Source of the DNA: Streptomyces rubellomurinus
Lineage (GTDB): Bacteria > Actinomycetota > Actinomycetes > Streptomycetales > Streptomycetaceae
Length of the DNA stretch: 64,000 bases
Direction of reading: 5' to 3'
Assembly (NCBI RefSeq): GCF_000961885.1
Contig: NZ_JZKH01000026.1
Coordinates: forward strand, 1 to 64,000
Shown in pieces: positions 45,963-54,399 of the stretch. Positions within the stretch are counted from its first letter, which is position 1, and each line of letters opens with the position of its first letter. The notes under the pieces were generated by a model. That model was given only the letters and a program-made list of their open reading frames with translations, searched no databases and was not told the DNA's origin. Position numbers and translations under genes: made by a program.

Positions 45963-46403
45963 TCAGCGCGCCATGAGGGAGGCGAGGTCCTGCACCTTCT
46001 CGCGCAGTTGGCTTTCCCGTGCGTCCTCGCTCTCGCCGGGGAGTGTTGGCGGGCGCGTCGGAACCTGCATGTCCCGGACTCCATCCCTGAGGGTGGCCCG
46101 TGGTGTTTCCCAGTGCACTTCGACGCCTGCCCGCTCAGCGAGAGCCAGCACGGTGATGGCAAAGCCTTCGCTCAGGGCACGTATGACGGCGTGGTGGGTT
46201 CCCCGGTGCCAGGCCAGCAGGGCGTTGGCGAAGACCTCGAGTGCGGCGGGATCTATCTGGCATTCGTCGGCTTCCATGGGGCCGATGCCCGACCGAAGGC
46301 CGATCTCCGCCTCGAAGACCGCCAGCTGCTGCAGGAACAGCCGGGATGCTCCGTTGGCCGGGTTCCACAGTGTCTCTTCGCCCAACTCGTAGTACTGGCT
46401 CAT
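45963..46403 (-). CDS. DUF6086-like small protein
   Basis: This 146-residue protein begins MSQYYELGEETLWNPANGAS. It continues with RLFLQQLAVFEAEIGLRSGI and ECQIDPAALEVFANALLAWH, a pattern I recall as DUF6086 of Streptomyces. It is helical and soluble and may be a partner of a toxin-like or immunity system; this is not established. It is divergent from the leucine-rich gene at 46486. About 370 bases between it and the DUF4383 gene contain nothing clearly coding. Confidence 0.7.
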   Translation of the reverse strand: MSQYYELGEETLWNPANGASRLFLQQLAVFEAEIGLRSGIGPMEADECQIDPAALEVFANALLAWHRGTHHAVIRALSEGFAITVLALAERAGVEVHWETPRATLRDGVRDMQVPTRPPTLPGESEDARESQLREKVQDLASLMAR

Positions 46404-46485
46404 CGGTACATCCCCCGCTCGTCTGTCGCTTGATGACCATTCCCTGCCCGTTATGGCTCACCAGTGTCTCCGTATCTTGTATGCC

Positions 46486-47298
46486 ATGGCGAATGAAGCA
46501 GGGTCGAAGTCGCAGATCAACCGGTGGGGCGACACGTCGGGCCCGGTTCCGGGCAGCAGCGCGTCCTACCGCGACATCTGTACGTGTTTCGACCAGTCCC
46601 GGGTAGCCAGTCGGCGCCGGGTGCGCTTCCACAACGACCGGCAGGACACGTCGTCGTCGGCTTGGCAGCACTTCCTGGCGCTGATCGAGGAAGCGGCCGC
46701 AGACGGGCGCGAGGTGTTTCGACCGCTGGTCGACCTGAGTCCGCAGGAGCGGCGGCAGATCGTCACTCTGCCGCCCACCGTCGCGAAACTGACCGCAGTC
46801 AAGCACTTCATCCTCTACGGCAGCAACCTGGTTCGGATTCCCCCGGAGATCGGCGCGATGACCAGTCTGCAGGAGTTCACCCCGTACACGTCCTACCGGC
46901 TTCACTGGTTCCCGTATGAGCTGACCAGGTGCCCGAGCCTGAAACGGAGCACCGTGAGCACGCGCGCCTTGTACGGAAACGAGAAGCTCCGCCCACCGTT
47001 CCCCTCGCTTCGGTCCGGCCGCGCTTCGACGGGCGCCTTCGGCCTCGGGGACGTCGAGCCCGGAGAATGGGGTGCCACCTCGATCAGCGCATGCAGTGTG
47101 TGCGACCGGTCATTGGAAGGAATCGAGATCCATCAGGTGTGGATCTCCCTGCGGGTGGCCACCGACGTGCTTCCTCTCCTGGTCAACGCCTGCTCCGAAG
47201 CCTGTGTGCAGGCTCTTCCCACCCCTCCGGAGGACTACGTCCGAACCCCCCACGTGGGTGGCCCCGGGATCACCCAACCCGCGGGCGACTACGCCTGA
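46486..47298 (+). CDS. leucine-rich-repeat-like protein, unknown function
   Basis: This 270-residue protein has a middle section with two or three weak leucine-rich repeats (TLPPTVAKLTAVKHFILYGS, NLVRIPPEIGAMTSLQEF). A C-terminal zinc-finger-like end follows (SACSVCDRSLEGIEIHQVW, VNACSEACVQALP). I favour the ATG at 46486 (MANEAGSKSQ); an ATG at 46453 is in the same frame and cannot be excluded. It faces the DUF6086-like gene, hinting at a two-gene unit. A strong terminator follows. Confidence 0.65.
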   Translation: MANEAGSKSQINRWGDTSGPVPGSSASYRDICTCFDQSRVASRRRVRFHNDRQDTSSSAWQHFLALIEEAAADGREVFRPLVDLSPQERRQIVTLPPTVAKLTAVKHFILYGSNLVRIPPEIGAMTSLQEFTPYTSYRLHWFPYELTRCPSLKRSTVSTRALYGNEKLRPPFPSLRSGRASTGAFGLGDVEPGEWGATSISACSVCDRSLEGIEIHQVWISLRVATDVLPLLVNACSEACVQALPTPPEDYVRTPHVGGPGITQPAGDYA

Positions 47299-47326
47299 CT
47301 TCCCGTCACGGGCGTAGCCGGTGACA

Positions 47327-47366
47327 CGGTGGGGAGGTCCGACGTCACTTTCGGACCTCCCCACCG
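47327..47366. terminator. bidirectional terminator, 16-bp perfect stem
   Basis: CGGTGGGGAGGTCCGA (47327-47342) and its exact complement at 47351-47366 flank an eight-base loop. It lies between the convergent leucine-rich gene and csbD-like gene and should stop transcription from both sides. No U tract follows, as usual in high-GC terminators. Confidence 0.8.
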
Positions 47367-47385
47367 CTCATGAACATGCTCACTG

Positions 47386-47559
47386 TCAGTGCTTGAAGGC
47401 GTCCTTCGCCTTCTGACCCGCCTGGGAGAGGTCGCCCTTGACCTGTTCCCCCTTGCCCTTGGCGGCGAGCCGCTCGTTTCCGACCGCCTTGCCGGCAGCC
47501 TCCTTGACCTTGCCCTTCGCGGTCTCGGCGGCGTGTGCGATCTTCTTTCCAGCGCCCAC
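47386..47559 (-). CDS. CsbD-family stress protein
   Basis: A GTG at 47559 preceded by GAGGAGG opens a 57-codon gene. The peptide is Lys/Ala/Gly rich with the CsbD pattern (KKIAHAAETAKGKVKEAAGK, GNERLAAKGKGEQVKGDL, ending AKDAFKH). CsbD proteins are abundant, probably disordered general-stress proteins under SigB control. It follows gvpK by about 105 bases on the same strand, so it may be the last member of the gas-vesicle operon. Confidence 0.85.
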   Translation of the reverse strand: MGAGKKIAHAAETAKGKVKEAAGKAVGNERLAAKGKGEQVKGDLSQAGQKAKDAFKH

Positions 47560-47664
47560 GGCTTCCTCCTCGTCGGTTCGTGGTTTCGTGAGGCGTGTGC
47601 CCCGATTCCTCCGATTAATCCCCCCTTCGTAGAAGTCCGGCGGATCCGGTTCGATCGTTCCGCT

Positions 47665-47982
47665 TCAGGGGCCGGACCCGAGCAGCGGGCCGAGTGGGCC
47701 GAGGTCGATGTCGAGGTCCTCGGGCGCGAGGCCGAAATGGTCGCGCAGCTCGTCCATCCGCCGTTCCAGGGCCATCAGCGTCACCCCCAGGGCCTCGACC
47801 TGGTCCTCGCTCAGGTCGCCCTCGTCGATGCGGCGCAGCGCCTGCCGCTCCATGAGCTCCCGCAGGAGCTCGACCACGGTGAGGACGAGGCAGGCGAGGT
47901 CCCGGCCCACCGTCTCCGGGTCGACGGCGACGCGCCGGGCGAGGCGGGCCCCGTGGGGCTCCTCCGGCGGCCGTGCGGTCAC
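47665..47982 (-). CDS. gvpK: gas vesicle protein GvpK
   Basis: This 105-residue protein has the GvpK core RVAVDPETVGRDLACLVLTV and VELLRELMERQALRRIDEGD, then LSEDQVEALGVTLMALERRM. GvpK is a minor assembly protein required for vesicle formation. The GTG at 47982 overlaps the stop of the preceding gvpA-family gene. It closes the conserved gvp block. Confidence 0.92.
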   Translation of the reverse strand: MTARPPEEPHGARLARRVAVDPETVGRDLACLVLTVVELLRELMERQALRRIDEGDLSEDQVEALGVTLMALERRMDELRDHFGLAPEDLDIDLGPLGPLLGSGP

Positions 47983-48239
47983 GGTGGCTCCTCCTCCCGT
48001 GCGGTGATGGTGCCTTCGACGGTCCGGGTGGCGGCGCGCACGGAGGCCACCAGCGCACGGAGGCTGATCCGCACCAGATCGACGTCGGCGATCCCGAGGG
48101 TGATCTCGCCCGCGATGACCACACCGCCCGCCAGGACGCGGTCGAGGAGGTCGACGAGCGCGACGCGCTCCGCACCGGCCGGCGAGAGGGCGTCGGACCG
48201 GTCTTCGGCCCGTCGGTCGGGGGTGCTGGGGGTGCTCAC
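47979..48239 (-). CDS. gvpS: GvpA-family minor protein GvpS
   Basis: The 86-residue protein has the GvpA fold signature VALVDLLDRVLAGGVVIAGE, then ITLGIADVDLVRISLRALVA. The position between gvpL and gvpK matches GvpS of streptomycete clusters. Such variants are thought to nucleate or modify the shell. An acidic, disordered N-terminal 25 residues precedes the fold. Start and stop codons overlap the neighbours by GTGA. Confidence 0.85.
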   Translation of the reverse strand: MSTPSTPDRRAEDRSDALSPAGAERVALVDLLDRVLAGGVVIAGEITLGIADVDLVRISLRALVASVRAATRTVEGTITAREEEPP

Positions 48240-49015
48240 CCCGCCTCCTCCGGGTCGGCGAACGAATAGGGCGGCCAGGGACCGGTCAGCTCCAGCCGGA
48301 GGTGAGGGTGGCCGTCCGCGAGGGCGGCCACGGCATCCTCCAGGCGCTTCCGGTCGGCGTGGTCGACGAGGTACGAGCCGTTGAGGACCATGGGCTCGCC
48401 GCGCCCGCTCGCCTCTGCGGGCTGGAGCGGGTGCAGAGCCACCGCGGCTGCCAGCCCGGCGAGTTGTGCGTGGACGCTCCGTGCGTCCTCCGAGGCCTGT
48501 CGCACCGTTTCCTCACGCTGCTGCCGCTGGGCCCTGCGGCGCAGCAGGTAGGCCGTGCCGGGCCGGTCCGCGGCCTCGGGGCCGGTCTCCTCCTCCCGTG
48601 CCGACGGTCTGCCGGTGAGGTATGCCTTGACGCCCCATTCCGTCCGCCTGTCGATCCGCCGGAGCGCCTCGGTGAGCTCGTCGTGGCGCGCGCGGAGGAG
48701 CTCCTGCGCGCGGGCGTCGTCGTGGTAGAGCGTGGCGAAGCGCAGGGGCAGAGTCGGGCCCGCGCCGGCGAGGGCCTCGACCACGCGATGGTGGGCCCGG
48801 ACGGCGTGCTCCAGCCAGACCGGGTCCTCCAGGTGGGCGTGCAGGGGCCCCTCGTCGAAGTCCGCCTGGGGCACCGAGCCGACCACGACCGCGAGACCCG
48901 GCCCGCTCAGCGCGCGGAGGGGTTCCGCCGCGACGCCGCGCAGGTCGTGCAATTCGCGCGGTTCGGGGCGTCGGTCGGCCGGGACGACGGCGTAGAGCCA
49001 GGTGACGTGGCTCAT
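48236..49015 (-). CDS. gvpL: gas vesicle protein GvpL (GvpL/GvpF family)
   Basis: This 259-residue protein begins MSHVTWLYAVVPADRRPEPR. The family core includes WLEHAVRAHHRVVEALAGAG, PTLPLRFATLYHDDARAQEL and HPHLRLELTGPWPPYSFADP. GvpL/F proteins bind GvpA before shell assembly. It overlaps both neighbours and is the second GvpF/L copy in the cluster. Confidence 0.92.
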   Translation of the reverse strand: MSHVTWLYAVVPADRRPEPRELHDLRGVAAEPLRALSGPGLAVVVGSVPQADFDEGPLHAHLEDPVWLEHAVRAHHRVVEALAGAGPTLPLRFATLYHDDARAQELLRARHDELTEALRRIDRRTEWGVKAYLTGRPSAREEETGPEAADRPGTAYLLRRRAQRQQREETVRQASEDARSVHAQLAGLAAAVALHPLQPAEASGRGEPMVLNGSYLVDHADRKRLEDAVAALADGHPHLRLELTGPWPPYSFADPEEAG

Positions 49016-49431
49016 GACTCCCTCCCCGCGCGCGGGGGACGACGGCGGGTGGGTGGGGCCGACGCCGACGACTCATCGGGACGGCCGCCGGGTGCCGCAC
49101 GCTCCGGTTCGCTCGCGGCTGCCTCCAGTTCATCGATCCGCTCGCGCAGGCGCCGGTTCTCCACGGCGAGGTCGCGTCGGCCGGAGGAGAGCCCGGGATC
49201 GTGCTCCCACCAGTCGATCCCCATCTCGCGGGCGCGGTCGACGGAGGCGACGAGGAGTCTGATCCTGATCGTCAGCAGCTCGATGTCGAGCAGGTTCACA
49301 CGGATGTCCCCCGCGATGACGATGCCCTTGTCGAGGACCCGTTCGAGTAGATCGGCGAGGTTGGCCGGCTGCGGGGCGGGCGCGGTGCGGTAGTTCGCCG
49401 GCAGTGGCGGTCCGAAGTCGCGGCCGTTCAC
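49012..49431 (-). CDS. gvpJ: GvpA-family minor protein GvpJ
   Basis: This 139-residue protein has the GvpA/J core NLADLLERVLDKGIVIAGDI, then RVNLLDIELLTIRIRLLVAS. The signature is followed by a helical stretch (SVDRAREMGIDWWEHDPGLS) and a disordered Arg/Pro/Ala tail of about 60 residues. The order next to gvpL is that of streptomycete GvpJ. The GTG start at 49431 sits inside the gvpO stop. Confidence 0.85.
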   Translation of the reverse strand: MNGRDFGPPLPANYRTAPAPQPANLADLLERVLDKGIVIAGDIRVNLLDIELLTIRIRLLVASVDRAREMGIDWWEHDPGLSSGRRDLAVENRRLRERIDELEAAASEPERAAPGGRPDESSASAPPTRRRPPRAGRES

Positions 49432-49865
49432 GGTGTCTCCCCAGGGTCGAGGCGGCCGCGGTGGTAGCGGCGTTCGCGGTGGTAGGACACGAGCCCGCCC
49501 CGTTCGTCCAGGACGACCCGGTAGAGGGCCAGGATGTCGGTGGAGTCGGGGATGCGGCGGGATTCCAGGACCTCGACCCCGACCCGCCAACCCTCCTCGT
49601 TGTGCTCCAGCGAGGTGACGACTTCGGGCAGGTTTCCCGTGAGCTCCTGCACCTGGCGGGCCGCCCGGGCGGCGGCCTGGCGGGCGCCAAGGCGGGTCCG
49701 GGTGCGCTTCTCGGTGTCTGGCCGGTCCGGTTCGGCGGACGAGCGCCCGTCACGCCCGGGATCGGGGTGGCGATGCTCGTCGTCGGCGCGGCTGGCGGCG
49801 GTGCGGCGACGTGGCACCGCCGTGTGGTCGGCGGGCCGGCGCGCACGGGGCTCGGGTTCGGGCAC
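49428..49865 (-). CDS. gvpO: gas vesicle protein GvpO
   Basis: This 145-residue protein has the GvpO domain at its C-terminal half: LTGNLPEVVTSLEHNEEGWR, VGVEVLESRRIPDSTDILAL, YRVVLDERGGLVSYHRERRY. The first 55 residues are an Arg/Pro-rich disordered segment. GvpO is needed for vesicle formation, possibly as a structural or regulatory factor. The gene overlaps gvpJ and ends three bases from gvpG. Confidence 0.9.
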   Translation of the reverse strand: MPEPEPRARRPADHTAVPRRRTAASRADDEHRHPDPGRDGRSSAEPDRPDTEKRTRTRLGARQAAARAARQVQELTGNLPEVVTSLEHNEEGWRVGVEVLESRRIPDSTDILALYRVVLDERGGLVSYHRERRYHRGRLDPGETP

Positions 49866-49868
49866 GGC

Positions 49869-50120
49869 TCACACCTCCCGCCCACCGCTCGTCCTCCGGG
49901 CCTCCCACAGCCGTCCGACCAGTTCCTCCTCCTGCCGGTCGGCCTCCTCCGGGCTGAGGGCGCCGCTTTGACGGGCCTCCTCCAACTCGGCCAGGCGCCG
50001 ACGGACGGTCGCCGGGTCGTCCAGCTCGCGGCGGGCCTGGGCGTACAACTGCTCGGCCACCCAGACAACGCCGCGCACGGGCGCGAGCGGCAGGGTGAGG
50101 AGTCCGGTGATCAGACCCAT
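49869..50120 (-). CDS. gvpG: gas vesicle protein GvpG
   Basis: The 83-residue protein has the GvpG pattern [40 protein letters not shown] and EEARQSGALSPEEADRQEEE. A short hydrophobic N-terminus is followed by an acidic coiled-coil-like helix. GvpG is a small assembly factor. Its start overlaps the gvpF end by ten bases. Confidence 0.92.
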   Translation of the reverse strand: MGLITGLLTLPLAPVRGVVWVAEQLYAQARRELDDPATVRRRLAELEEARQSGALSPEEADRQEEELVGRLWEARRTSGGREV

Positions 50121-50923
50121 GGACCGGGCACCCCCTCGGAAGCGCCGTCGACGGCCGTGGGCGCGAAGTCGTACGGCGCCAGCGGCCCGAGGAGGCGGAT
50201 GCCCACCCGCCCGGACCAGCCGCGCGCCAGGTCCTCCGCCTCGGCCTCGAAGCGCGCCCAGCGGGTGTGGTGGACCAGGAAGGACACGTCGATCGGCTGG
50301 TCCGGGTCCGGGTCCGGGCCCCTGGCGACGGCGACTGCGAGCGGGCCGAGTGTGTCGACCAGGTGGCGCACGTCGGCCTCGCCGCGGTCGCCGATCTCCC
50401 GGGCCACCAGTTCACCCAGCCGGAGCCGGTCGTAGTGGCCGGTATCTTCCGGCAGCGACGCGGTCCGCTCCCGGAGGGCGGCGATGTCGGGACGCGCGGC
50501 GAGGACGTCCCGCAGCACGCGGACCTCGACGTACGACCCGCGGAGCGTGTACTGGGCGAGGCCGCGCAGGCTCGCCAGCGCGGTGGCGAAGCCCTCCTCG
50601 GACGGGCCGAGCAGTTCGTCAGCCACGGCCCGGCGGCCGTCGACCACCGAGCCGAACCGGAACGGCAGCACGGGAACCAGGGCGGAGACGACCGAGTCCA
50701 GCACCCGGGCATGCGCGCGGAGGTCGTCCGGCGTTCCCAGGGGCTTGGTCGGATCGACCTCGCTGACCAGCGCGGCGACCCGTCCGCCCGGGAGCAGATC
50801 GACCGCCGCCGGGGGTGTGCCCACCCCGCGGACGCCCGTGGGTGCGGCGGCGTCGGCGGGGACGATTCCGTAGACGTAGCAGGCCGCTCCGGTGTCACCG
50901 GCGGCCGGTGTGTCGCGGTTCAC
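50111..50923 (-). CDS. gvpF: gas vesicle protein GvpF (GvpL/GvpF family)
   Basis: This 270-residue protein shows [60 protein letters not shown] and [19 protein letters not shown], all typical of GvpF/L. It is the copy closest to gvpA, matching the conserved A-F-G order. The GTG at 50923 lies in a GTGA overlap with gvpA. Confidence 0.93.
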   Translation of the reverse strand: MNRDTPAAGDTGAACYVYGIVPADAAAPTGVRGVGTPPAAVDLLPGGRVAALVSEVDPTKPLGTPDDLRAHARVLDSVVSALVPVLPFRFGSVVDGRRAVADELLGPSEEGFATALASLRGLAQYTLRGSYVEVRVLRDVLAARPDIAALRERTASLPEDTGHYDRLRLGELVAREIGDRGEADVRHLVDTLGPLAVAVARGPDPDPDQPIDVSFLVHHTRWARFEAEAEDLARGWSGRVGIRLLGPLAPYDFAPTAVDGASEGVPGPWV

Positions 50924-51375
50924 CGTTCACGCTCCCTGCGTTCGCCGGAGGACCGGGGCCGGCGCCGGGGCCGTTCCTGCGGTTCCTCCTCCTCGTCCTC
51001 GTCCTCGCCGCCACGGCCGCGGACCTGGTCGATCACCTCGCCGACGGTCTCCTTGACGCCCTCCAGGGCGCCGCGGGTCTTTCGGCGGGCACCGCCCTGC
51101 CGCATGTCGTCCATCAGTTCCGGCAGGCCCTCGGTGCGGTCCTGCTTCAGATCGAGGCGGTTGACCGCCTCCGCGAAGCGCAGATAGGTGTCCACGCTGG
51201 CGATGACGATCCGCGCGTCGATCGTGATCAGCTCGATGCCGACGAGCGAGACGCGCACGTAGACGTCGATGACCAGGCCCTTGTCGAGGATCAGGTCGAG
51301 AACGTCCGCCAGGCCGCTCGGGGAGGGACGGTCCAGGTAGTGGCCGGTCCTGGGGGCTACCGTCATCGTCATCAC
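50920..51375 (-). CDS. gvpA: major gas vesicle shell protein GvpA with charged tail
   Basis: This 151-residue protein carries the GvpA shell motif [20 protein letters not shown], then [20 protein letters not shown] and the [16 protein letters not shown] helix. The tail of about 85 residues is unusual beside classical GvpA of 70-75 residues. It includes an acidic block ([13 protein letters not shown]) and a basic block ([17 protein letters not shown]). Streptomycete GvpA proteins are often extended. The GTG at 51375 overlaps the previous stop; an ATG at 51372 is an alternative. Confidence 0.92.
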   Translation of the reverse strand: MMTMTVAPRTGHYLDRPSPSGLADVLDLILDKGLVIDVYVRVSLVGIELITIDARIVIASVDTYLRFAEAVNRLDLKQDRTEGLPELMDDMRQGGARRKTRGALEGVKETVGEVIDQVRGRGGEDEDEEEEPQERPRRRPRSSGERRERER

Positions 51376-52511
51376 CTGCCGCTCCGGGCGAGGGCCCGGC
51401 GGCGGCCACGTGGCCGTTCGGCGTCTTCCTCGTCCTCGGGTTCGTCCTGGTCCAGTTCGTCCTCGTACTCGTCGTCGTACTCGTCGCCCTCGTCCTCTTC
51501 GGGTTCCTCCTCGTCCTCGGCGTCCTTGTCGGCGTCGTCCTCGTCGTAGTCGTCCTCCGCGTCCTGCTCTTCCTCGTAGTCCTGGTCGTCGCCCTCGCCC
51601 TCGTCCTCGTAGCCCGGCTCCTGCTCCTCGTCGGCAGCGCCTTCGGCGTCCTCGGCCTCATCCGCCTCCGTCCCCTCGTCGGACTGCTCCTCCTCCATGG
51701 CGTCCTCATGCGAACGGACCACCTCGCTGTCGCGGATCTCGCCGCGCCAGCCCTCGACGCCGTCGGGGTCGAGGATCGTCCGGGTCATCACGTGCCGGCG
51801 GAAGTGCTTGAGCTCCAGGCGGGCGCGCCGGCCTTGGGCGCGCCAGAGGTTGCCGGTCCGCTCGAACAGGCCCTTCGGGTGGTACTCGAGGACCAGGAGG
51901 ATCTTGGTGAGGTTGGGCGCGAGTTCGTGGAAGGTCACCGTGCCGTCGACGTGACCCTTGTCGCCCTTGGAGCGCCACACGATCGTCTCGTCCGGGACCT
52001 GTTCGACGATGGTCGACTCCCAGGTGCGGTGGGAGAGGAAGATCCCCGCCTTCCACGTGATCTTCTCGTCGGATTCCTGGGACACCTGCTCCAGCCGCTT
52101 CGCGAACTTCGGGAAGTCCTGGAACTGCGTCCACTGGTTGTAGGCGACCCGCACCGGCACGCCGACCTCGATCTCCTCCACGATGTTGGTGACCTTGGTC
52201 TCCTTGCCTCCGCCGCCCTGCTTCCCGCCCCCGGAGAGCGAAAGGCTGTTGGACACGAGGTTCTTCACCCCGGCCGCGCCCGCCCCGAGCAGCTTGCCGA
52301 CCGGGAGACCCGCGCCGCCACCGCCTCCGTTCTCGGTGTAGTCGACCAGCCGGTCCGCGAGGTCGGCGACCCGGTCGCCGGCCGCCGCGATGGCCCGCTC
52401 GCCCAGTGCGGACACGAACTCCCTTGCCTGCTCCATCAGTTGGTCGGTTGGCAGGGCGTCCACGAGATCGCCGATGCCGCCGATTTCGGGCTCGGCTGAT
52501 TGCCTGGCCAT
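51372..52511 (-). CDS. SRPBCC/cyclase-dehydrase-like gas vesicle accessory protein with acidic tail
   Basis: This 379-residue protein has an N-terminal helical and Gly-rich part ([40 protein letters not shown]). An SRPBCC domain follows ([60 protein letters not shown]). The last 115 residues are almost all Asp and Glu with few other residues. A SRPBCC protein in this place is common in actinobacterial gvp loci and could be the GvpZ-type member; I do not assign the symbol. It lies five bases after the basic protein gene and overlaps gvpA. Confidence 0.8.
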   Translation of the reverse strand: MARQSAEPEIGGIGDLVDALPTDQLMEQAREFVSALGERAIAAAGDRVADLADRLVDYTENGGGGGAGLPVGKLLGAGAAGVKNLVSNSLSLSGGGKQGGGGKETKVTNIVEEIEVGVPVRVAYNQWTQFQDFPKFAKRLEQVSQESDEKITWKAGIFLSHRTWESTIVEQVPDETIVWRSKGDKGHVDGTVTFHELAPNLTKILLVLEYHPKGLFERTGNLWRAQGRRARLELKHFRRHVMTRTILDPDGVEGWRGEIRDSEVVRSHEDAMEEEQSDEGTEADEAEDAEGAADEEQEPGYEDEGEGDDQDYEEEQDAEDDYDEDDADKDAEDEEEPEEDEGDEYDDEYEDELDQDEPEDEEDAERPRGRRRALARSGR

Positions 52512-52516
52512 CGTCC

Positions 52517-53308
52517 TCACCCCGACTTCCGTGCGGACGCCCGCGATCCGGTCGTCCTGCGGGCCGGGGCACTCGTCTTCTTCGTGGCCGAGGAGGCCGC
52601 GGTCTTCCGGGCGGCCGCCGCGCGCGGGGCGGCCTTCTTCGCCGGCGCCTTCGCCGTGCTCTTGCGGGTCGGGGTGCTCTTCGGGGCCGCCGCGCTCTTG
52701 CGGGTCGACGTGCTCCTGGGAGTCGCCGTGCTCTTGCGGGTCGACGCACTCCTGGGAGTCGCTGTGCTCTTGCGGGCTGCCGTGCTCCTGGAGGTCGACG
52801 TGCGCGTGTCGGAAGGCTTGGCGCTCGTCCGGGACCGCGACGAACCACCGCTGGACGAGCTCGTCCGGGACGACCTGCCGGAGCGGGTGCTCCGGGTCTT
52901 CCCGGAGTCCTCGGTCTCCTCCTCCGGTTCTTCGTGCTCGTCGCGGGGTTCCTCTTCGTCGTCGAGGGGTTCGTCGTTGTCGTCCCGTTCGTCGTCCTCG
53001 CGCCGCTCGTTCGCCTCGCGCAGGGCCTCGGTCCGTTGTGCCAACTGGTCGGTCAGCGCGCCAACGCGCCGGGACGCGGCGGCCACGGCCGCCTTCTTGC
53101 CCGCACTCGCCAGCTCGCCCCGCACGTCGCCGACCACCCGCCGCAGCTGCGGCGAGGATTCGAGGAGTTGCGCGACCGCGGTTCCCGGGCTGGCACCCAG
53201 TTTCTTGCCGGCCGCCATGCCGGCGAGCGCCAGCGCCCATCGGGCTTTGTGCAACCGCCCGAGGACATAGCCGACGCCCACCGCAGCGGCGAGTTTCACG
53301 TTCTTCAT
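52517..53308 (-). CDS. gas vesicle accessory protein with Lys/Ser/Thr-repeat tail
   Basis: The first gene of the gvp operon encodes 263 residues. It begins MKNVKLAAAVGVGYVLGRLH with a hydrophobic helix, then a helical domain (SSPQLRRVVGDVRGELASAG, GALTDQLAQRTEALREANER) and an acidic linker (DDEEEPRDEHEEPEEETED). The C-terminal 120 residues are strongly basic, with 12-residue repeats of the type STRKSTATPRSA. The composition recalls histone-H1-like tails. The ATG at 53308 follows AGGGACGG. A GvpY- or GvpQ-like role is possible but unproven. Confidence 0.75.
   Translation of the reverse strand: MKNVKLAAAVGVGYVLGRLHKARWALALAGMAAGKKLGASPGTAVAQLLESSPQLRRVVGDVRGELASAGKKAAVAAASRRVGALTDQLAQRTEALREANERREDDERDDNDEPLDDEEEPRDEHEEPEEETEDSGKTRSTRSGRSSRTSSSSGGSSRSRTSAKPSDTRTSTSRSTAARKSTATPRSASTRKSTATPRSTSTRKSAAAPKSTPTRKSTAKAPAKKAAPRAAAARKTAASSATKKTSAPARRTTGSRASARKSG
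52650..52800. repeat. 36-bp tandem repeats coding the basic tail
   Basis: About four imperfect copies of a 36-base unit (GTGCTCTTGCGGGTCGACG…) encode STRKSTATPRSA, STRKSTATPRST, STRKSAAAPKST and similar units. The array lies wholly in the reading frame of the first gvp-operon gene. Copy number may vary between strains. Confidence 0.7.
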
Positions 53309-53381
53309 GGTCCGTCCCTGGTGGGTGTGGCCGGGACGCATCGGTTCGCAGGCCAACGGCCCGGCTCGGTGACCCCTCCGC

Positions 53382-53406
53382 CTACCCCTCCGGACCAGCG
53401 GGAAAC
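53382..53406 (-). promoter_or_regulatory. SigB-like promoter of the gas-vesicle operon
   Basis: On the minus strand GTTT (53406-53403) and GGGTAG (53387-53382) are 15 bases apart. This fits the remembered Streptomyces SigB consensus GNNTN14-16GGGTAY except for the last base. It lies 74 bases before the first gvp-operon start. SigB control agrees with the osmotic-stress link of streptomycete gas vesicles and with the CsbD gene at the operon end. Confidence 0.5.
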
Positions 53407-53707
53407 AACGTAGGGTGACCACGTTCCGCGCGGCTCCCGTCCCGGTCAGGCCCCGTTCGGCCTCGACGCGTCCTCACCCGGTCTACGGGGTGGTCACGGG
53501 TGGTCACCGACTGGAGTCGCCAACCCGACGACGAGGGCGGCCGCGTCGGCATGCGGACACTGTTCCGCTGCCGCACCCGGATCGGGTGGATGACCCTTCC
53601 GCCGGGTGCGGGAACTCCACGACGTCCGGCTCGCCCTCGAAGCGGGCGTGCATCGCGGCCACCGCCCGGCTCTTCGCGCCGAGTGTGCGGTACAGGGATG
53701 CGAGCGT

Positions 53708-54204
53708 CTACGCGGTGCGGCCGGCGGGCGGTGCGGGCGGCGGACCGGGCCGCTCCGGTGCTGCGTCGGCGGGCAGGTCGTCGAGCAGGTCGAGCACGTG
53801 GCTGGCGAGGTCCTCGATCACCGGGTGCTCGAACACCACCGTCGCGGGCAGGCGCGGGGTCGGTGATGAGGGCCGAAGCGCCGCTGTCCTTGAGGAAGTA
53901 GTCGAGTTCGGCGTCGGAGGAGCGGGGATTGAGCAGGACGCCGACCGCCCCGCCCGCAGCACGGCGAGGCAGCCCTCGACCAGCTCCACGCAGGTGCCCA
54001 GACAGAGCGCGACCCGATCGCCGCGCCGAACCCCCGCCCGCGCGAGCGAACCGCCCAGCCGCCCGGTCCGCCGCTCCAATCGGCGTAGCTGACGCCACGT
54101 GAGAAGTCGTGGAACGCCACCCGATCCGCCGACCGCTCGGCGTGCCGCTTCAGCAGCTCCGGCAGCGGCCGCAGCAGATCGTCGTACCGCACTTCTCCAC
54201 TCAC
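53708..54204 (-). pseudogene. decayed acyl-AMP ligase / acyl-carrier-protein gene
   Basis: From GTG 54204 the three minus frames carry consecutive pieces of one protein: LLRPLPELLKRHAERSADRV and AFHDFSRGVSY, then GSLARAGVRRGDRVALCLGT, then AVGVLLNPRSSDAELDYFLK with SGASALITD. These are the N-terminal blocks of an AMP-forming acyl ligase. A final piece, TVVFEHPVIEDLASHVLDLL, is the C-terminal end of a carrier-protein domain. At least three frameshifts and a large internal deletion separate the pieces. Between 53420 and 53708 the only open stretch (RTLGAKSRAVAAMHARFEGE) is unrecognised. Confidence 0.75.
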
Positions 54205-54399
54205 GCCCGAGCTCCGACCTCTCGCGGTCCCGATCCGCTCCCCCTCCTGCGTACCCAGTAGCACGGGAACACAGGCCGAGTCGGGCGGACTCGCCGCGGC
54301 GGCGGCGCTGCGCTCCGATGCGGAACGTCAGAGGATTCCGTCGGCCAGCGCGGCATCCCTGTACGGCCTCGACATCTGATGCGGTCCGGTTCTCGACGA

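Noticed and set aside
52650..52800. Regular repeats considered as a CRISPR array
   Set aside because: The units are contiguous 36-base coding repeats without spacers, lie in frame inside a protein gene and have no cas genes nearby.
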